The notes: a model not told the origin generated them from the letters alone. A DNA stretch of 64,000 nucleotides from Candidatus Margulisiibacteriota bacterium (GCA_041650635.1 JBAZKV010000004.1:1-64000); one strand, 5' to 3'. Positions 14,500 through 22,989 are shown, numbered from the stretch's first letter. Made by a program: numbers and translations.

Positions 14500-15677
14500 T
14501 GTTTTCTCCTTTCAGATACCAGATTATATATTAGCTCGAGTTTTTTTGCAAGGACTCCGGATGAGAACTCTGCCAAAGCGTTCTTTGAAGCGTTAAGCGA
14601 AAAGGCCTTGCGCAGGTTTTTGTCTTTTAAGAGCAACAGTATCCTGTCCGAGAACTCTTTAAGAAGGGCGTCCCTGTTGCCGGAGGCCGCTGTGCTGACC
14701 AGGTATCCGTCCTGCCCGTCATGAATGCACTCTGAGATACCCTGAGCATCAAGTGCGACCGCAGGAAGCCCGCAGGCCTTTGCCTCCGCAACTACAAGCC
14801 CCTGCGTCTCGGTAGTTGAGGCAAAGACAAAAAGATCGGACGCTTTGTAATAATCTAGAACCTCCGGATACGGCTTCTGTCCGGCAAAGACAACATTTTT
14901 TGAAATGCCCAAGCCTTCCGCCATTTGTTTGTATTCTTTTTCCAGGGGGCCGCCGGCGACGATCAATAGTAGGGGCGTATCGCGATACGCCCCTACAGGA
15001 TCAAACGCACACAATACAATTTTAAATGCCTCAAACAAAAAAGGAATATTCTTTTCTTTGGAAAGCCGCCCGACATATACCAGGACAGGAGAATTTTCTG
15101 ATATGCCCAACTCTTTCCTTATCCCGCAGGCAGAGGCCTTTCCCGCCAGTTCCATGTCTATTCCGGAGGCAAGGACATCAATAGGGGAGCTTACCCCAAA
15201 GCCCTCGAGATATTTTTTTGTAACGGCCGTCGGAACGATCACCCGGGCGCACCTGTTGCAAAAAGACCTTATCAAGAATGAAACGGCTTTTACCGAAAGA
15301 GCCCTGGGCAGCGGAACATTATGAAGGTATTCCGTGAACATGGTGTGGAAAGTAAACACAAAAGGTATGTTCTTTTTTCTTGCGTAACGCATCGCAAGTA
15401 TCCCAAGCTGGAAGATAGAGTTTGAATGGACTATGTCAAAGCCAAGATCAGGGATAAGGCGGGACAGAGGAACAGCGATCCTGAAACCCGGATATTTTGT
15501 CGGAAGAGAGGGGAATCTTATTATCCTGCTGTTGTTGTCCTTGTGGCCGGGATAATCCGGAGCAAAGATGTAGACCTCATGGCCCAGGGCCAGTAATTCT
15601 TTTTCAAATATCTCGATCGACCTGGTAACACCGCTGATATACGGCTTGTAAGATTCGGAAAAGACCGCGATCTTCAT
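14496..15677 (-). CDS. GT4-family glycosyltransferase carrying an in-frame palindromic element
   Basis: 393-residue GT-B glycosyltransferase of the GT4 family. The N-terminal motif MKIAVFSESYKPYISGVTRS, the LVYVGRLSKEKNI donor-domain entry and the EAKACGLPAVA C-terminal EX7E-type segment are typical of enzymes that glycosylate lipids or build cell-surface sugars. Residues about 228-237 (VGAYRDTPLL region) are encoded by the 28-bp palindrome at 14969-14996, inserted just before the conserved LLIVAGGPLEKEYK strand without breaking the frame. It overlaps lpxD by 4 bp and the barrel gene by 4 bp. A role in lipid A core or membrane glycolipid synthesis is inferred from context. Confidence 0.88.
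   Translation of the reverse strand: MKIAVFSESYKPYISGVTRSIEIFEKELLALGHEVYIFAPDYPGHKDNNSRIIRFPSLPTKYPGFRIAVPLSRLIPDLGFDIVHSNSIFQLGILAMRYARKKNIPFVFTFHTMFTEYLHNVPLPRALSVKAVSFLIRSFCNRCARVIVPTAVTKKYLEGFGVSSPIDVLASGIDMELAGKASACGIRKELGISENSPVLVYVGRLSKEKNIPFLFEAFKIVLCAFDPVGAYRDTPLLLIVAGGPLEKEYKQMAEGLGISKNVVFAGQKPYPEVLDYYKASDLFVFASTTETQGLVVAEAKACGLPAVALDAQGISECIHDGQDGYLVSTAASGNRDALLKEFSDRILLLLKDKNLRKAFSLNASKNALAEFSSGVLAKKLELIYNLVSERRKQ
14969..14996. repeat. 28-bp palindromic element, copy A (in GT4 gene)
   Basis: Perfect 28-bp palindrome with outer arms GTAGGGGC/GCCCCTAC and inner arms GTATC-GC-GATAC. In the host gene it begins on a codon boundary and is read as VGAYRDTPL. Same length and outer arms as copies at 24591, 45695 and 51504, and same length and outline as 30723. 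Confidence 0.9.
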
Positions 15678-16621
15678 TTTTCCTTTTCGAGTTTCTTGAT
15701 GCGCTCGAAAAGCTCCGGCAGTTTTCTTATAAGTGCCAGAATGCGGTGTTCTTTGGCATGGTCCTGGGCGGGATATCCCAAAAGCACCGACTTTTGGGGG
15801 GTGTTCTTTGTCACGCCCGCTCTGCCCATCAGTATGCTGTCATCTCCTACATGCACATGAGGGGCCACTCCGCACTGGCCGGACATCTGGACCCGGTCTC
15901 CAACCGAAGAACTTCCCCCGAACACATTTTGAGAAGTGATGGCGCAGTTCTGACCTATCACGACATTGTGTGCTATATGGTTCAGGTTGTCTATCTTGGT
16001 GCCGCGCTTGATAACCGTTGACCCGATGGCTCCCCGGGCAATGCAATTATTGGCGTATATCTCGACATCGTCCTCGATAACCACCCTGCCTATTTGAGGG
16101 ACCTTGACGAATTTCCCCCCGACCTGGACAAACCCGAACCCGTCTACCCCTATGACGCAGCCAGAATGTATAATGCACCTTTTCCCAATCCTGGTCCTCG
16201 GGTATAGAGTGGTGTTGGGATGTATGATAGTGTCGTCGCCTATTTCGCAGTTGTCCCCGATATAAGCCAAAGGATACACTAGTACGCGTTTGCCGAGTTT
16301 TACATTTTTTCCGACAAAGGCAAGAGAATGCACCCCGGGGCTGACCTCTTCAATAGGAGAGAACAGCCCAAGTATCTTTGCGAGCGCCATCCGTGTGTGG
16401 TCCACCCTTATAAGCGGTTTTTTAGAAGACCTGACTTCTTTTGGTACTACGAGCGCCGAAGCGGAAGAGGCCTCTGCGGCAAGAAGCTTGTTTATCTCAA
16501 GGACAAAAGCAAGATCGCCCTCTTTTGCGTCCTCCAGAGCGGCTACCCCGGAGATCACGATAGACGCGTCTCCCGCCAGCTCGCCTTCGACAAGAAGAGC
16601 GATGTCTCCGAGCGTTTTCAC
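15674..16621 (-). CDS. lpxD: UDP-3-O-(3-hydroxyacyl)glucosamine N-acyltransferase
   Basis: 315-residue acyltransferase adding the second 3-hydroxyacyl chain in lipid A synthesis. The N-terminal uridine-binding domain (about 1-100) is followed by a left-handed beta-helix of hexapeptide repeats. The catalytic His lies in NLNHIAHNVVIGQNC, and the C-terminal part (HRILALIRKLPELFERIKKLEK) is a short coiled coil. It is slightly shorter than E. coli LpxD (341). It overlaps the glycosyltransferase start by 4 bp and follows the skp-like gene after 1 nt. Confidence 0.96.
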   Translation of the reverse strand: MKTLGDIALLVEGELAGDASIVISGVAALEDAKEGDLAFVLEINKLLAAEASSASALVVPKEVRSSKKPLIRVDHTRMALAKILGLFSPIEEVSPGVHSLAFVGKNVKLGKRVLVYPLAYIGDNCEIGDDTIIHPNTTLYPRTRIGKRCIIHSGCVIGVDGFGFVQVGGKFVKVPQIGRVVIEDDVEIYANNCIARGAIGSTVIKRGTKIDNLNHIAHNVVIGQNCAITSQNVFGGSSSVGDRVQMSGQCGVAPHVHVGDDSILMGRAGVTKNTPQKSVLLGYPAQDHAKEHRILALIRKLPELFERIKKLEKEK

Positions 16622-16622
16622 C

Positions 16623-17084
16623 TTATTTGCTGTTCAGCTTGTTTATCACCATGTCGCTGATATCCATCCCGCCGTCAATGATGACCTGCTTGTCAAGAAC
16701 CAGGTCAAGTCCGAGGTTCTTTTTTACGGCTTTGACCGCGGTAAGTATGTTCTGCTGCAGCTTAGATGTCAGTTCGTCATTCAGCTTCATCAGTTTTTCT
16801 CTTTTAGGAGCCAGATCTTCCTCAAGCTTTTTTGTCAGCGATTCTATTTCTTTTTCGGATTTCTTTGAGTTCTTGGCATCTTCAAGCTTTTTCTGGCTTG
16901 CTTCGAACTCTTTCTTGAATTCCCCCTCTTCTTTGGAGAGTTGGGATTGAGCCTTGTTGGTTTCCGAATATCCCTTGAAGACCTTTTGTACGTCTATAAA
17001 GCCTATGCTGGCCGGGGCAGCAAACACCGGGGAAGACAGAACTAACACGGACAGACAGATCAATAAAGCAAATCCTTTTTTCAT
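16623..17084 (-). CDS. OmpH/Skp family periplasmic chaperone
   Basis: 153-residue secreted protein with a signal peptide (MKKGFALLICLSVLVLSSPVFA), then a short beta strand (IGFIDVQKVFKG) and a long charged helical hairpin rich in Lys and Glu (residues about 40-115). The body then returns to a strand ending ISDMVINKLNSK. This is the Skp/OmpH jellyfish architecture that shields unfolded outer-membrane proteins in the periplasm. It is first in the leftward skp-lpxD-GT4-barrel-lpxC-fabZ/lpxA-lpxB-rseP operon, with GGGAGG upstream of its ATG. No bamA is nearby. Confidence 0.9.
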   Translation of the reverse strand: MKKGFALLICLSVLVLSSPVFAAPASIGFIDVQKVFKGYSETNKAQSQLSKEEGEFKKEFEASQKKLEDAKNSKKSEKEIESLTKKLEEDLAPKREKLMKLNDELTSKLQQNILTAVKAVKKNLGLDLVLDKQVIIDGGMDISDMVINKLNSK

Positions 17085-17109
17085 TTAATACCCTCCCTTT
17101 TTGTTAAGT

Positions 17110-17115
17110 ATTATA
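17110..17115 (-). promoter_or_regulatory. -10 box for the leftward envelope operon
   Basis: Minus-strand TATAAT at 17110-17115, 25 nt before the skp-like start, with GGGAGG in the predicted leader. It overlaps the mnmG stop-codon region, so the envelope operon can be transcribed separately from mnmG. Confidence 0.5.
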
Positions 17116-18898
17116 CCATGTAATTTTTTGATAGTCGAGGCAAACGGCCTGCAGCCTTAAGATGGATCATCAGCACCGAAATATCGGCGGGCGATATTCC
17201 GGCGATCCGGGAAGCCTGGCCAACGGATACCGGTCTCAATCTGCTCAGTTTTTGCTGAGCTTCCCTTGAAAAGCCCTTAAGGGACAAAAAATCTATATCT
17301 TCGGGGATGGCAAGCTTCTCTATCTTTTTGAACTTTTCCACCTGCCGCAGCTGGCGCTCTATATAGCCGCGGTATTTGTCCTGTATGTCTATCTGAGCCG
17401 CCACCTGAGAGGAAAGCCCCGAGGCCCTTTTTTCAACAGCGGTTTTTTTCTTTAGGAAACAGGCATATCTTTCTTTTGACAACAGCCCGATCTTGCGGCC
17501 CTTTTCCGAAAGCCGAAGGTCGGCATTGTCCTGTCTTAGGAGGAGCCGGTATTCTGAGCGTGAGGTCAGCATCCTGTAAGGCTCGTTTATCTCTTTTGTG
17601 GCAAGGTCATCTATCAGTGTGCCGATGTAGCTTTCTTCTCTTCCAAGTATGAGCGGCTTTTTCCTTTTGACCGTTCTTGACGCGTTGATGCCGGCAATGA
17701 GACCCTGAGCCGCGGCCTCTTCGTAACCGGAAGTGCCGTTTATCTGGCCTGCCAGAAAAAGACCTTTGATGCCCTTTGTCTCAAGGGAATGCTGTATTTG
17801 AGAAGGGGGGACAAAATCGTATTCTACGGCATAGCCCGGCCGCATTATCTTAGCCTTTTCCAGTCCTTTCATTGTTCTTATGAAGGCGAGCTGGACATCT
17901 TCGGGAAGGCTTGTGGCCATTCCCTGTGTGTACATTTCAAGCGTTGATCTGCCCTCCGGTTCGATAAAGGCTTGATGGCGCTCCTTATCAGGGAACCTCA
18001 CAACTTTATCTTCTATTGACGGGCAGTACCTTGGTCCGGTCCCTTGGATCTTTCCGGAGAACAGAGGAGAGCGGTCGAGGTTCTTATTTATGATGCTGTG
18101 GGTTTCCCGGTTAGTGTGGGTAAGGTAGCAGGGCAGCTGTTTCAGTTTTGCCTGAGGATTTTTTGGGACGGCAAGGCCGTATTGTCCGTATTCCCAGATA
18201 AAGGAGAACATTTCGGTCCGCTTATCCCCGGGCTGAACGGCCATTTTTGAATAATCTATGGTCCTTCCGTCAAGCCTTGGGGTAGTCCCCGTCTTGAGAC
18301 GCCCAAGCTTTAGCCCCAGGGACATCAGATTTTCGGACAGACCTTTTGACGCAAATTCCCCTGCCCTGCCCGCTTCCATATGGCGCATGCCGACATGAAT
18401 AATGCCGTTCAAAAAAGTGCCGGTGGCCAGAATAACGCAAGGGGCCGTATAGATGACCTGCATATTGGTCTTAACGCCCTCGACCCTGCCGCGCTTTACC
18501 AGGATTTCTGTGACGATGCCCTGCTTGAGTTCAAGGTTTTTCTGTCTTTCAATGGTGCTTTTCATCTGGGAATGATAAAGGAGTTTGTCCGACTGGGCGC
18601 GGAGGGCCTGCACTGCCGGCCCTTTGGCGGTGTTAAGCATTTTCATCTGCAGGTAAGTTCTGTCGGTGGCTATTCCTATTTCGCCGCCGAGAGCGTCAAC
18701 TTCGCGCACCAACTGGCTTTTGGCCGGGCCTCCGACGGCAGGATTGCACGGCATATTGGCTATCGTGTCAAGATTTATGGTCAAAAGGAGTGTGTCGCAT
18801 TTAAGCCGTGCCGCGGCCAGGGCGGCTTCGCAGCCGGCATGCCCTGCTCCGATAACAATGACATCATATGGTTCATTATGTTTGACCGCCCTAGTCAT
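17111..18898 (-). CDS. mnmG: tRNA uridine-5-carboxymethylaminomethyl modification enzyme MnmG
   Basis: 595-residue FAD enzyme that forms a complex with MnmE to modify wobble U34. The N-terminal dinucleotide-binding motif VIGAGHAGCEAALAAARL and the conserved CNPAVGGPAKSQLVREVDALGG are present. Further family blocks are GTTPRLDGRTIDYSKM, QGTGPRYCPSIEDK and the C-terminal helical MnmE-binding region (YRGYIERQLRQVEKF). The length is slightly below the usual 620-630. It is not linked here to rsmG or parAB, which often follow it in other genomes. Confidence 0.97.
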   Translation of the reverse strand: MTRAVKHNEPYDVIVIGAGHAGCEAALAAARLKCDTLLLTINLDTIANMPCNPAVGGPAKSQLVREVDALGGEIGIATDRTYLQMKMLNTAKGPAVQALRAQSDKLLYHSQMKSTIERQKNLELKQGIVTEILVKRGRVEGVKTNMQVIYTAPCVILATGTFLNGIIHVGMRHMEAGRAGEFASKGLSENLMSLGLKLGRLKTGTTPRLDGRTIDYSKMAVQPGDKRTEMFSFIWEYGQYGLAVPKNPQAKLKQLPCYLTHTNRETHSIINKNLDRSPLFSGKIQGTGPRYCPSIEDKVVRFPDKERHQAFIEPEGRSTLEMYTQGMATSLPEDVQLAFIRTMKGLEKAKIMRPGYAVEYDFVPPSQIQHSLETKGIKGLFLAGQINGTSGYEEAAAQGLIAGINASRTVKRKKPLILGREESYIGTLIDDLATKEINEPYRMLTSRSEYRLLLRQDNADLRLSEKGRKIGLLSKERYACFLKKKTAVEKRASGLSSQVAAQIDIQDKYRGYIERQLRQVEKFKKIEKLAIPEDIDFLSLKGFSREAQQKLSRLRPVSVGQASRIAGISPADISVLMIHLKAAGRLPRLSKNYMV

Positions 18899-18940
18899 CT
18901 TACTCTAAAGTTTAGCACAGTCGTAAGGTTTTAGATGAGG

Positions 18941-19309
18941 TCAGCCCTTGAAGAACAGCCAGTTCTTTTTTTGCCCCTTTAGCCTTACAAGAACATATCT
19001 GCCGGACAACCTTTCCCCTTTTATGTCCACCACAATGCGGTCCTTTTCGAACTTTTCCGCCTCGTAGGAACCTTTATCCCATATTTCGACCTTTCCCGCC
19101 CCGTAATTTCCTTCCGGAATGATGCCTTCGAAGTTCTCATAGCCAAGTTCGTGATCTTCTACCTCAACCGCCAGCCTCTTTGTCCCGGCTGAGAGAGGAG
19201 GCTCTTTAGGGACCGCCCAGCTTTTTAAGACGCCGTTATGTTCCAGGCGAAGGTCATAGTGAAGATGAGAGGCGTGGTGTTTTTGAATTACATAGATCAG
19301 GGTTTTCAT
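18941..19309 (-). CDS. Stand-alone LigD-type 3'-phosphoesterase domain protein
   Basis: 122-residue protein equal to the phosphoesterase (PE) domain of bacterial NHEJ ligase LigD, which trims 3'-phosphates and ribonucleotides from broken DNA ends. The metal-binding motif HHASHLHYDLRLEHNG and the later HELGYENFEGIIPEGNYGAG and WDKGSYE blocks are typical. There is no ligase or polymerase domain and no ku gene nearby. It overlaps the nth stop by 4 bp, so it is co-expressed with an AP-lyase DNA glycosylase whose 3'-blocked products it could clean; that link is inferred. Confidence 0.88.
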   Translation of the reverse strand: MKTLIYVIQKHHASHLHYDLRLEHNGVLKSWAVPKEPPLSAGTKRLAVEVEDHELGYENFEGIIPEGNYGAGKVEIWDKGSYEAEKFEKDRIVVDIKGERLSGRYVLVRLKGQKKNWLFFKG

Positions 19310-19944
19310 AAATTACAGCTAGGACATAATTTGCATACCGGACAGATCTCACACTTTGGTTTTTTCGCGTCGCAGACGGTTCTGCCGTGGCGGACCAGAA
19401 GATGGTTTATCTTTCCCCACAGGTTTTTTGGAAAAAGCTCCATGAGGTCATTTTCAACCTTTACAGGGTCGCTATGTTTTGAGAAGCCGAGCCTTTTTGA
19501 AAGCCGAAGCACATGGGTGTCCACTGCGATGCCGACATTTATTCCGTATCCGTTTGAAAGAACAATATTTGCCGTCTTTCTGGCAACACCGGGGAGGGTT
19601 TTGAGCTCTTCCATAGTCTTCGGCACTTTTCCTTTGAAGTTTTCAAGGATCCTCTGCGCCGCCCCCTTAATATTTTTTGCTTTGTTGCGGTAAAAACCGG
19701 TTGAATGAACATATTTTTCCAGTTCCGGAAGTTTTGCCTGTGCCAGGTCCTTTATTGTCCTATATCTGCTAAAAAGGGCAGGGGAGATCTTATTGACCTG
19801 CTTGTCGGTTGACTGGGCGGAAAGGATCGTGACCACCAAAAGCTGAAAAGGGGTTTTGTATTCAAGAGCTATTGTTGCCTTGGGATAGGTTTTTATAAAA
19901 ATTGCGATGAGTTTATTTGCCCTGGGCCTTGAATACAGAACCAT
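19306..19944 (-). CDS. nth: Endonuclease III (DNA glycosylase / AP lyase)
   Basis: 212-residue base-excision repair enzyme for oxidised pyrimidines. The helix-hairpin-helix LPGVARKTANIVL carries the catalytic Lys, and VDTHVLRLSKRLG carries the catalytic Asp. The C-terminal iron-sulfur motif CX6CX2CX5C (CDAKKPKC..C.....C) is complete. The start at MVLYSRPRANKL is chosen because upstream in-frame residues look non-coding and a promoter (-10 TATAAT at 19954-19959, -35 TTGCCC at 19978-19983, 18-bp spacer) ends 9 nt before it. The leader would be only about 3 nt. Confidence 0.95.
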   Translation of the reverse strand: MVLYSRPRANKLIAIFIKTYPKATIALEYKTPFQLLVVTILSAQSTDKQVNKISPALFSRYRTIKDLAQAKLPELEKYVHSTGFYRNKAKNIKGAAQRILENFKGKVPKTMEELKTLPGVARKTANIVLSNGYGINVGIAVDTHVLRLSKRLGFSKHSDPVKVENDLMELFPKNLWGKINHLLVRHGRTVCDAKKPKCEICPVCKLCPSCNL

Positions 19945-19953
19945 TGTTGATAG

Positions 19954-19983
19954 ATTATAGCACCCCTGTGAAATTGGGGGCAA
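19954..19983 (-). promoter_or_regulatory. nth promoter with very short leader
   Basis: Minus-strand -10 TATAAT (19954-19959) and -35 TTGCCC (19978-19983) with an 18-bp spacer. The -10 box is 9 nt before the nth ATG and no Shine-Dalgarno is visible. Confidence 0.6.
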
Positions 19984-20005
19984 AAACATCCGACGAACTG
20001 ACAGA

Positions 20006-21055
20006 ATGGCAAAAATACTGACACGAGCCGAAACTCCGTTTATTAAGTATGCGGAGAGGCTGTGCGAGAGGATGGAGACCAAGGGAGGGGAGAGAAAAGT
20101 TGATCTTTGGATAAACAGAGAAGCCCTGCCATATCTGGGGAAAAGAGACATAAGGGCTATCGAACAAACAGTATCGATCAATCATGAAGTTGCAGATAAT
20201 GTGAGAGCGCAGTGGTTGCCTTTGGAGCCCGCTAAAGCATGGTTTGAAGGTTCCTGGATAAAAGGGCATATGTTTGACGCAACACAACCTATAACTATAC
20301 ATACTGGAGACGGAGATGTCCCGTTCAATATGAAAGCCGACAGCTCCGGGATGTTTCACAGATACCAGGACGCGGGTATGCCGCAGGGAGGAGACGCTCT
20401 TTACGAGGCTGTCAATGAATTTGTCAAAACATGGGACCTGAATCGGGCTTTGGCGCGTAGCAACCGGGCCGAAACAGTTGTCACAACAAAATATCCTTTA
20501 GCATGGGGGCAGATATGGCCCGACTTTCCTTTTATTGACCGTTTTGGAGTTGAAAAGCCTTTGGGTTTTATTGCGCTCAGCTCATGGAATTGGACCGTGA
20601 GAAGAGGCTGCCCTAGCACAAGCAAGATAGTGGCTTCTCTCGAGGCCCTTCATAATAACGGATTTGTAAAACATTCGATGCACATGGGGAATCTTTCAAG
20701 CCTGAATCGTTTTGTTGTTGTTCATGACATGGGGTATGTAATGGACTATAGGGATAATATGACATTCCCGCAAATCCTGGCGCACCAGGCGATGGACCTG
20801 CTTTATGCCATAGACAAGTGGCTGGAATACATTAAGCAATATGGACTTACTGACGCAGAGGCCGCAATATATGCCAATGATATGGTCCGCCAATATTTCA
20901 AAGGACTGAATACCGGGGCAATAACAAATCCTTTTATGGACCTGTTTGGTGTTGTCAAGGGCGCTTTTAAAGCCCCCATAGTGACCATTGACAGCCCGAT
21001 CGTATCTTTGTTTGCAGAGAAGATGAGCAGAGCCGGCCTGTATGGAGCTCCGTAG
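20006..21055 (+). CDS. Orphan protein with a degenerate kinase-like C-lobe
   Basis: 349-residue soluble protein with no family I can name. The middle and C-terminal part resembles a protein-kinase C-lobe: helix TSKIVASLEALHNNGFV, then HSMHMGNL (223-230) in place of HxDxHxGN, then VVVHDMGYVMD (238-247) in place of the DFG strand. The Asn and the DxG-type Asp are kept, but the catalytic Asp of the HRD loop is replaced, so it may be a pseudokinase or an unusual AMPylase/kinase relative. A possible ATP-binding Lys lies in VVTTKYP (about 162). No signal peptide or membrane helix is seen. It diverges from nth. Confidence 0.55.
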   Translation: MAKILTRAETPFIKYAERLCERMETKGGERKVDLWINREALPYLGKRDIRAIEQTVSINHEVADNVRAQWLPLEPAKAWFEGSWIKGHMFDATQPITIHTGDGDVPFNMKADSSGMFHRYQDAGMPQGGDALYEAVNEFVKTWDLNRALARSNRAETVVTTKYPLAWGQIWPDFPFIDRFGVEKPLGFIALSSWNWTVRRGCPSTSKIVASLEALHNNGFVKHSMHMGNLSSLNRFVVVHDMGYVMDYRDNMTFPQILAHQAMDLLYAIDKWLEYIKQYGLTDAEAAIYANDMVRQYFKGLNTGAITNPFMDLFGVVKGAFKAPIVTIDSPIVSLFAEKMSRAGLYGAP

Positions 21056-21087
21056 AATCCCGCCGAAATATAAATTATAATGTTTTA

Positions 21088-21513
21088 ATGCACATAAAAC
21101 CCAAACCCGGCCGCCTTTTTATCGGAAGATTTGAATCGGGGGAAAACCTTCTCGAAGCATTGACCTCGTTTTGCAAAAAAGAGAACATCCGTCTCGGAGT
21201 TTTTAATGTTATCGGCGCCGTCAGGAATGTAAAGCTGGGATATTATGAGCAATCAACAAAGAAATACACTGATTGCGCTTCTATCGACAAGAAGCTTGAA
21301 ATTTCCAACTGTACAGGGAATATTTCATTAAAGGACGGAGAAATATTGGTCCATGCGCACATCACGCTCGCGGATTTTGAAGGAAAAGCTTTTGGCGGGC
21401 ACTTAATGCCGGGTACAGAGATCTTTGCGGCAGAATATTTTATTCAAGAATTGACGGGCGGAGAACTTAACAGGGTCAAAGATGAAAAAACAGGATTGCC
21501 GCTCTGGGGCTGA
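21088..21513 (+). CDS. PPC/DUF296 domain protein
   Basis: 141-residue single-domain protein of the plants-and-prokaryotes conserved (PPC, DUF296) family. It shows GRLFIGRFESGENLLEALTSF at the start, GVFNVIGAVRNVKLGYY, and the histidine-rich LVHAHITLADFEGKAFGGHL that forms a metal site in bacterial trimeric members. In plants this domain is joined to AT-hooks; bacterial stand-alone forms have no clear function. A TATAAT lies at 21076-21081, exactly 6 nt before the ATG, and there is no Shine-Dalgarno, so the mRNA is predicted leaderless. Its stop abuts the stop of the convergent transporter gene. Confidence 0.88.
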   Translation: MHIKPKPGRLFIGRFESGENLLEALTSFCKKENIRLGVFNVIGAVRNVKLGYYEQSTKKYTDCASIDKKLEISNCTGNISLKDGEILVHAHITLADFEGKAFGGHLMPGTEIFAAEYFIQELTGGELNRVKDEKTGLPLWG

Positions 21514-22860
21514 TCAGGAGACTTCTTCGTCGAGGCGGTTTTTCCAAAGATAATGTCTGGTTTCTTTGACTATTACCCCGCTAAGAAGCAGTAAAGAGAC
21601 CAGGTTAGGAAGAGCCATGAGGCCGTTGGCTATATCAGCCGCGTCCCACACGAAAGAAAGCGAAAATACCGAACCGAAATAAACCATAACGCACCAAAGA
21701 GCCCTGTACGGGAATATCAATTTATGCCCGCCCAGATATTCAATAGCTTTTTCCCCGTAATAGGACCACCCTATAAGAGTTGAATAGACAAAAGTAAGCA
21801 AAGCAAAGGTCAACACAACGGGGCCTATGCCGAGCACACTTCCAAAAGCCGCGCTGGTAAGAAGGGGTGCCGCAAGGCCTTTCTGCCACACACCCGTGTT
21901 CACCAAAACAAGACCCGTCAAAAGACAGACGACAACGGTATCCCAAAAAGTCCCGGTAGAAGATACCAGCGCCTGTCTAACAGGGTTCCTTGCTCTAGAA
22001 GCTGCGGCTGCGATAGGAGCGCTTCCCATTCCTGATTCGTTGGAGAACAGCCCCCTGGCAACGCCGTATCTCATGGCCATAAGCCAAGAAGCCCCTGCAA
22101 ACCCTCCTGCAACCCCGTGCGCCGTGAAAGCGCTGGTAATGATCAGCCGTATCGTTTCAGGAATAGATGTTATGCCGACAGCAAGAATAATAAGACAGCC
22201 GGAAATGTAAAAGATGGCCATGAACGGGACAAGAAAAGTGCACACTTTTGCGATGCTTTTTATCCCTCCCAAAATAACGGCCGCGGTCAAAACAGCCAGG
22301 ACAAGACCCGAGACCTCCGGGGCAACAGAAAATGTGTCTTTCATAAGACAGGCAATAGAATTTGCCTGGACCGTACAGCCGATACCAAAAGCAGCTGCCG
22401 AGGTCAGAACAGCAAAGATAACGGCAAGCCATTTCATTTTAAGGCCGCGCTCAAGCACATACATAGGCCCGCCCGCCATTTCCCCGGTCTTTGATACGGT
22501 CCTGTATTTGACGGAAAGAAGGGCCTCGGAATATTTTGTGGCCATTCCAAAGATCCCCGTTATCCATAGCCAAAAGACAGCCCCGGGACCCCCGATAGAA
22601 ACAGCCGTGGCAACACCGATGATATTGCCGGTGCCGATAGTTGCCGCTAGGGCGGTCATCAAGGACCCCATCGGGCTGACATCGCCCCTGGCTTTTTCAT
22701 CTTTTTTTGAAACGGAGAGCCGGATACCTTTGCCGACATGCCTCTGGACAAACTTTAGGCGGAGCGTCAAAAAGATATGCGTGCCGAGAAGAAGCGCCAG
22801 CATGGGAGGCCCCCAGACGAGGCCGTTAAAATAGGAAAGGAACGCTTCAATATTTGGCAT
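21514..22860 (-). CDS. AGCS-family sodium:alanine symporter
   Basis: 448-residue inner-membrane transporter, about 11 membrane segments, of the alanine-or-glycine:cation symporter (AlsT/DagA) family. Signatures include LMTALAATIGTGNIIGVATA near the N-terminus, GPGAVFWLWITGIFGMATKYSEALLSVKYR, GGPMYVLERGL and FSNESGMGSAPIAAAAS. It imports small neutral amino acids with sodium. The gene runs leftward, end to end with the PPC gene, and diverges from the LysA-like gene. The upstream gap holds a palindromic hairpin repeat. The substrate is family-based. Confidence 0.93.
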   Translation of the reverse strand: MPNIEAFLSYFNGLVWGPPMLALLLGTHIFLTLRLKFVQRHVGKGIRLSVSKKDEKARGDVSPMGSLMTALAATIGTGNIIGVATAVSIGGPGAVFWLWITGIFGMATKYSEALLSVKYRTVSKTGEMAGGPMYVLERGLKMKWLAVIFAVLTSAAAFGIGCTVQANSIACLMKDTFSVAPEVSGLVLAVLTAAVILGGIKSIAKVCTFLVPFMAIFYISGCLIILAVGITSIPETIRLIITSAFTAHGVAGGFAGASWLMAMRYGVARGLFSNESGMGSAPIAAAASRARNPVRQALVSSTGTFWDTVVVCLLTGLVLVNTGVWQKGLAAPLLTSAAFGSVLGIGPVVLTFALLTFVYSTLIGWSYYGEKAIEYLGGHKLIFPYRALWCVMVYFGSVFSLSFVWDAADIANGLMALPNLVSLLLLSGVIVKETRHYLWKNRLDEEVS

Positions 22861-22913
22861 AGCGGATAACTTTCAAATACTACCATAATATTTATAACTG
22901 TTCAGCCCTTCCC

Positions 22914-22947
22914 CCCTGCCCCTCTCCAAGAGGGAGAGGGGTTAGGG
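22914..22947. repeat. GC-rich hairpin repeat between divergent genes
   Basis: A 9-bp perfect stem CCCCTCTCC/GGAGAGGGG with a 5-nt loop, extended outward by CCCT/AGGG across a small mismatch. It lies in the 129-bp gap between the AGCS transporter and the LysA-like gene. Its sequence style matches dispersed extragenic palindromes seen in many bacteria, not a terminator with a T run. Confidence 0.55.
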
Positions 22948-22989
22948 TTATTGAATCCCAATCCCGGATAAAGTATTATCAGTTTATCT

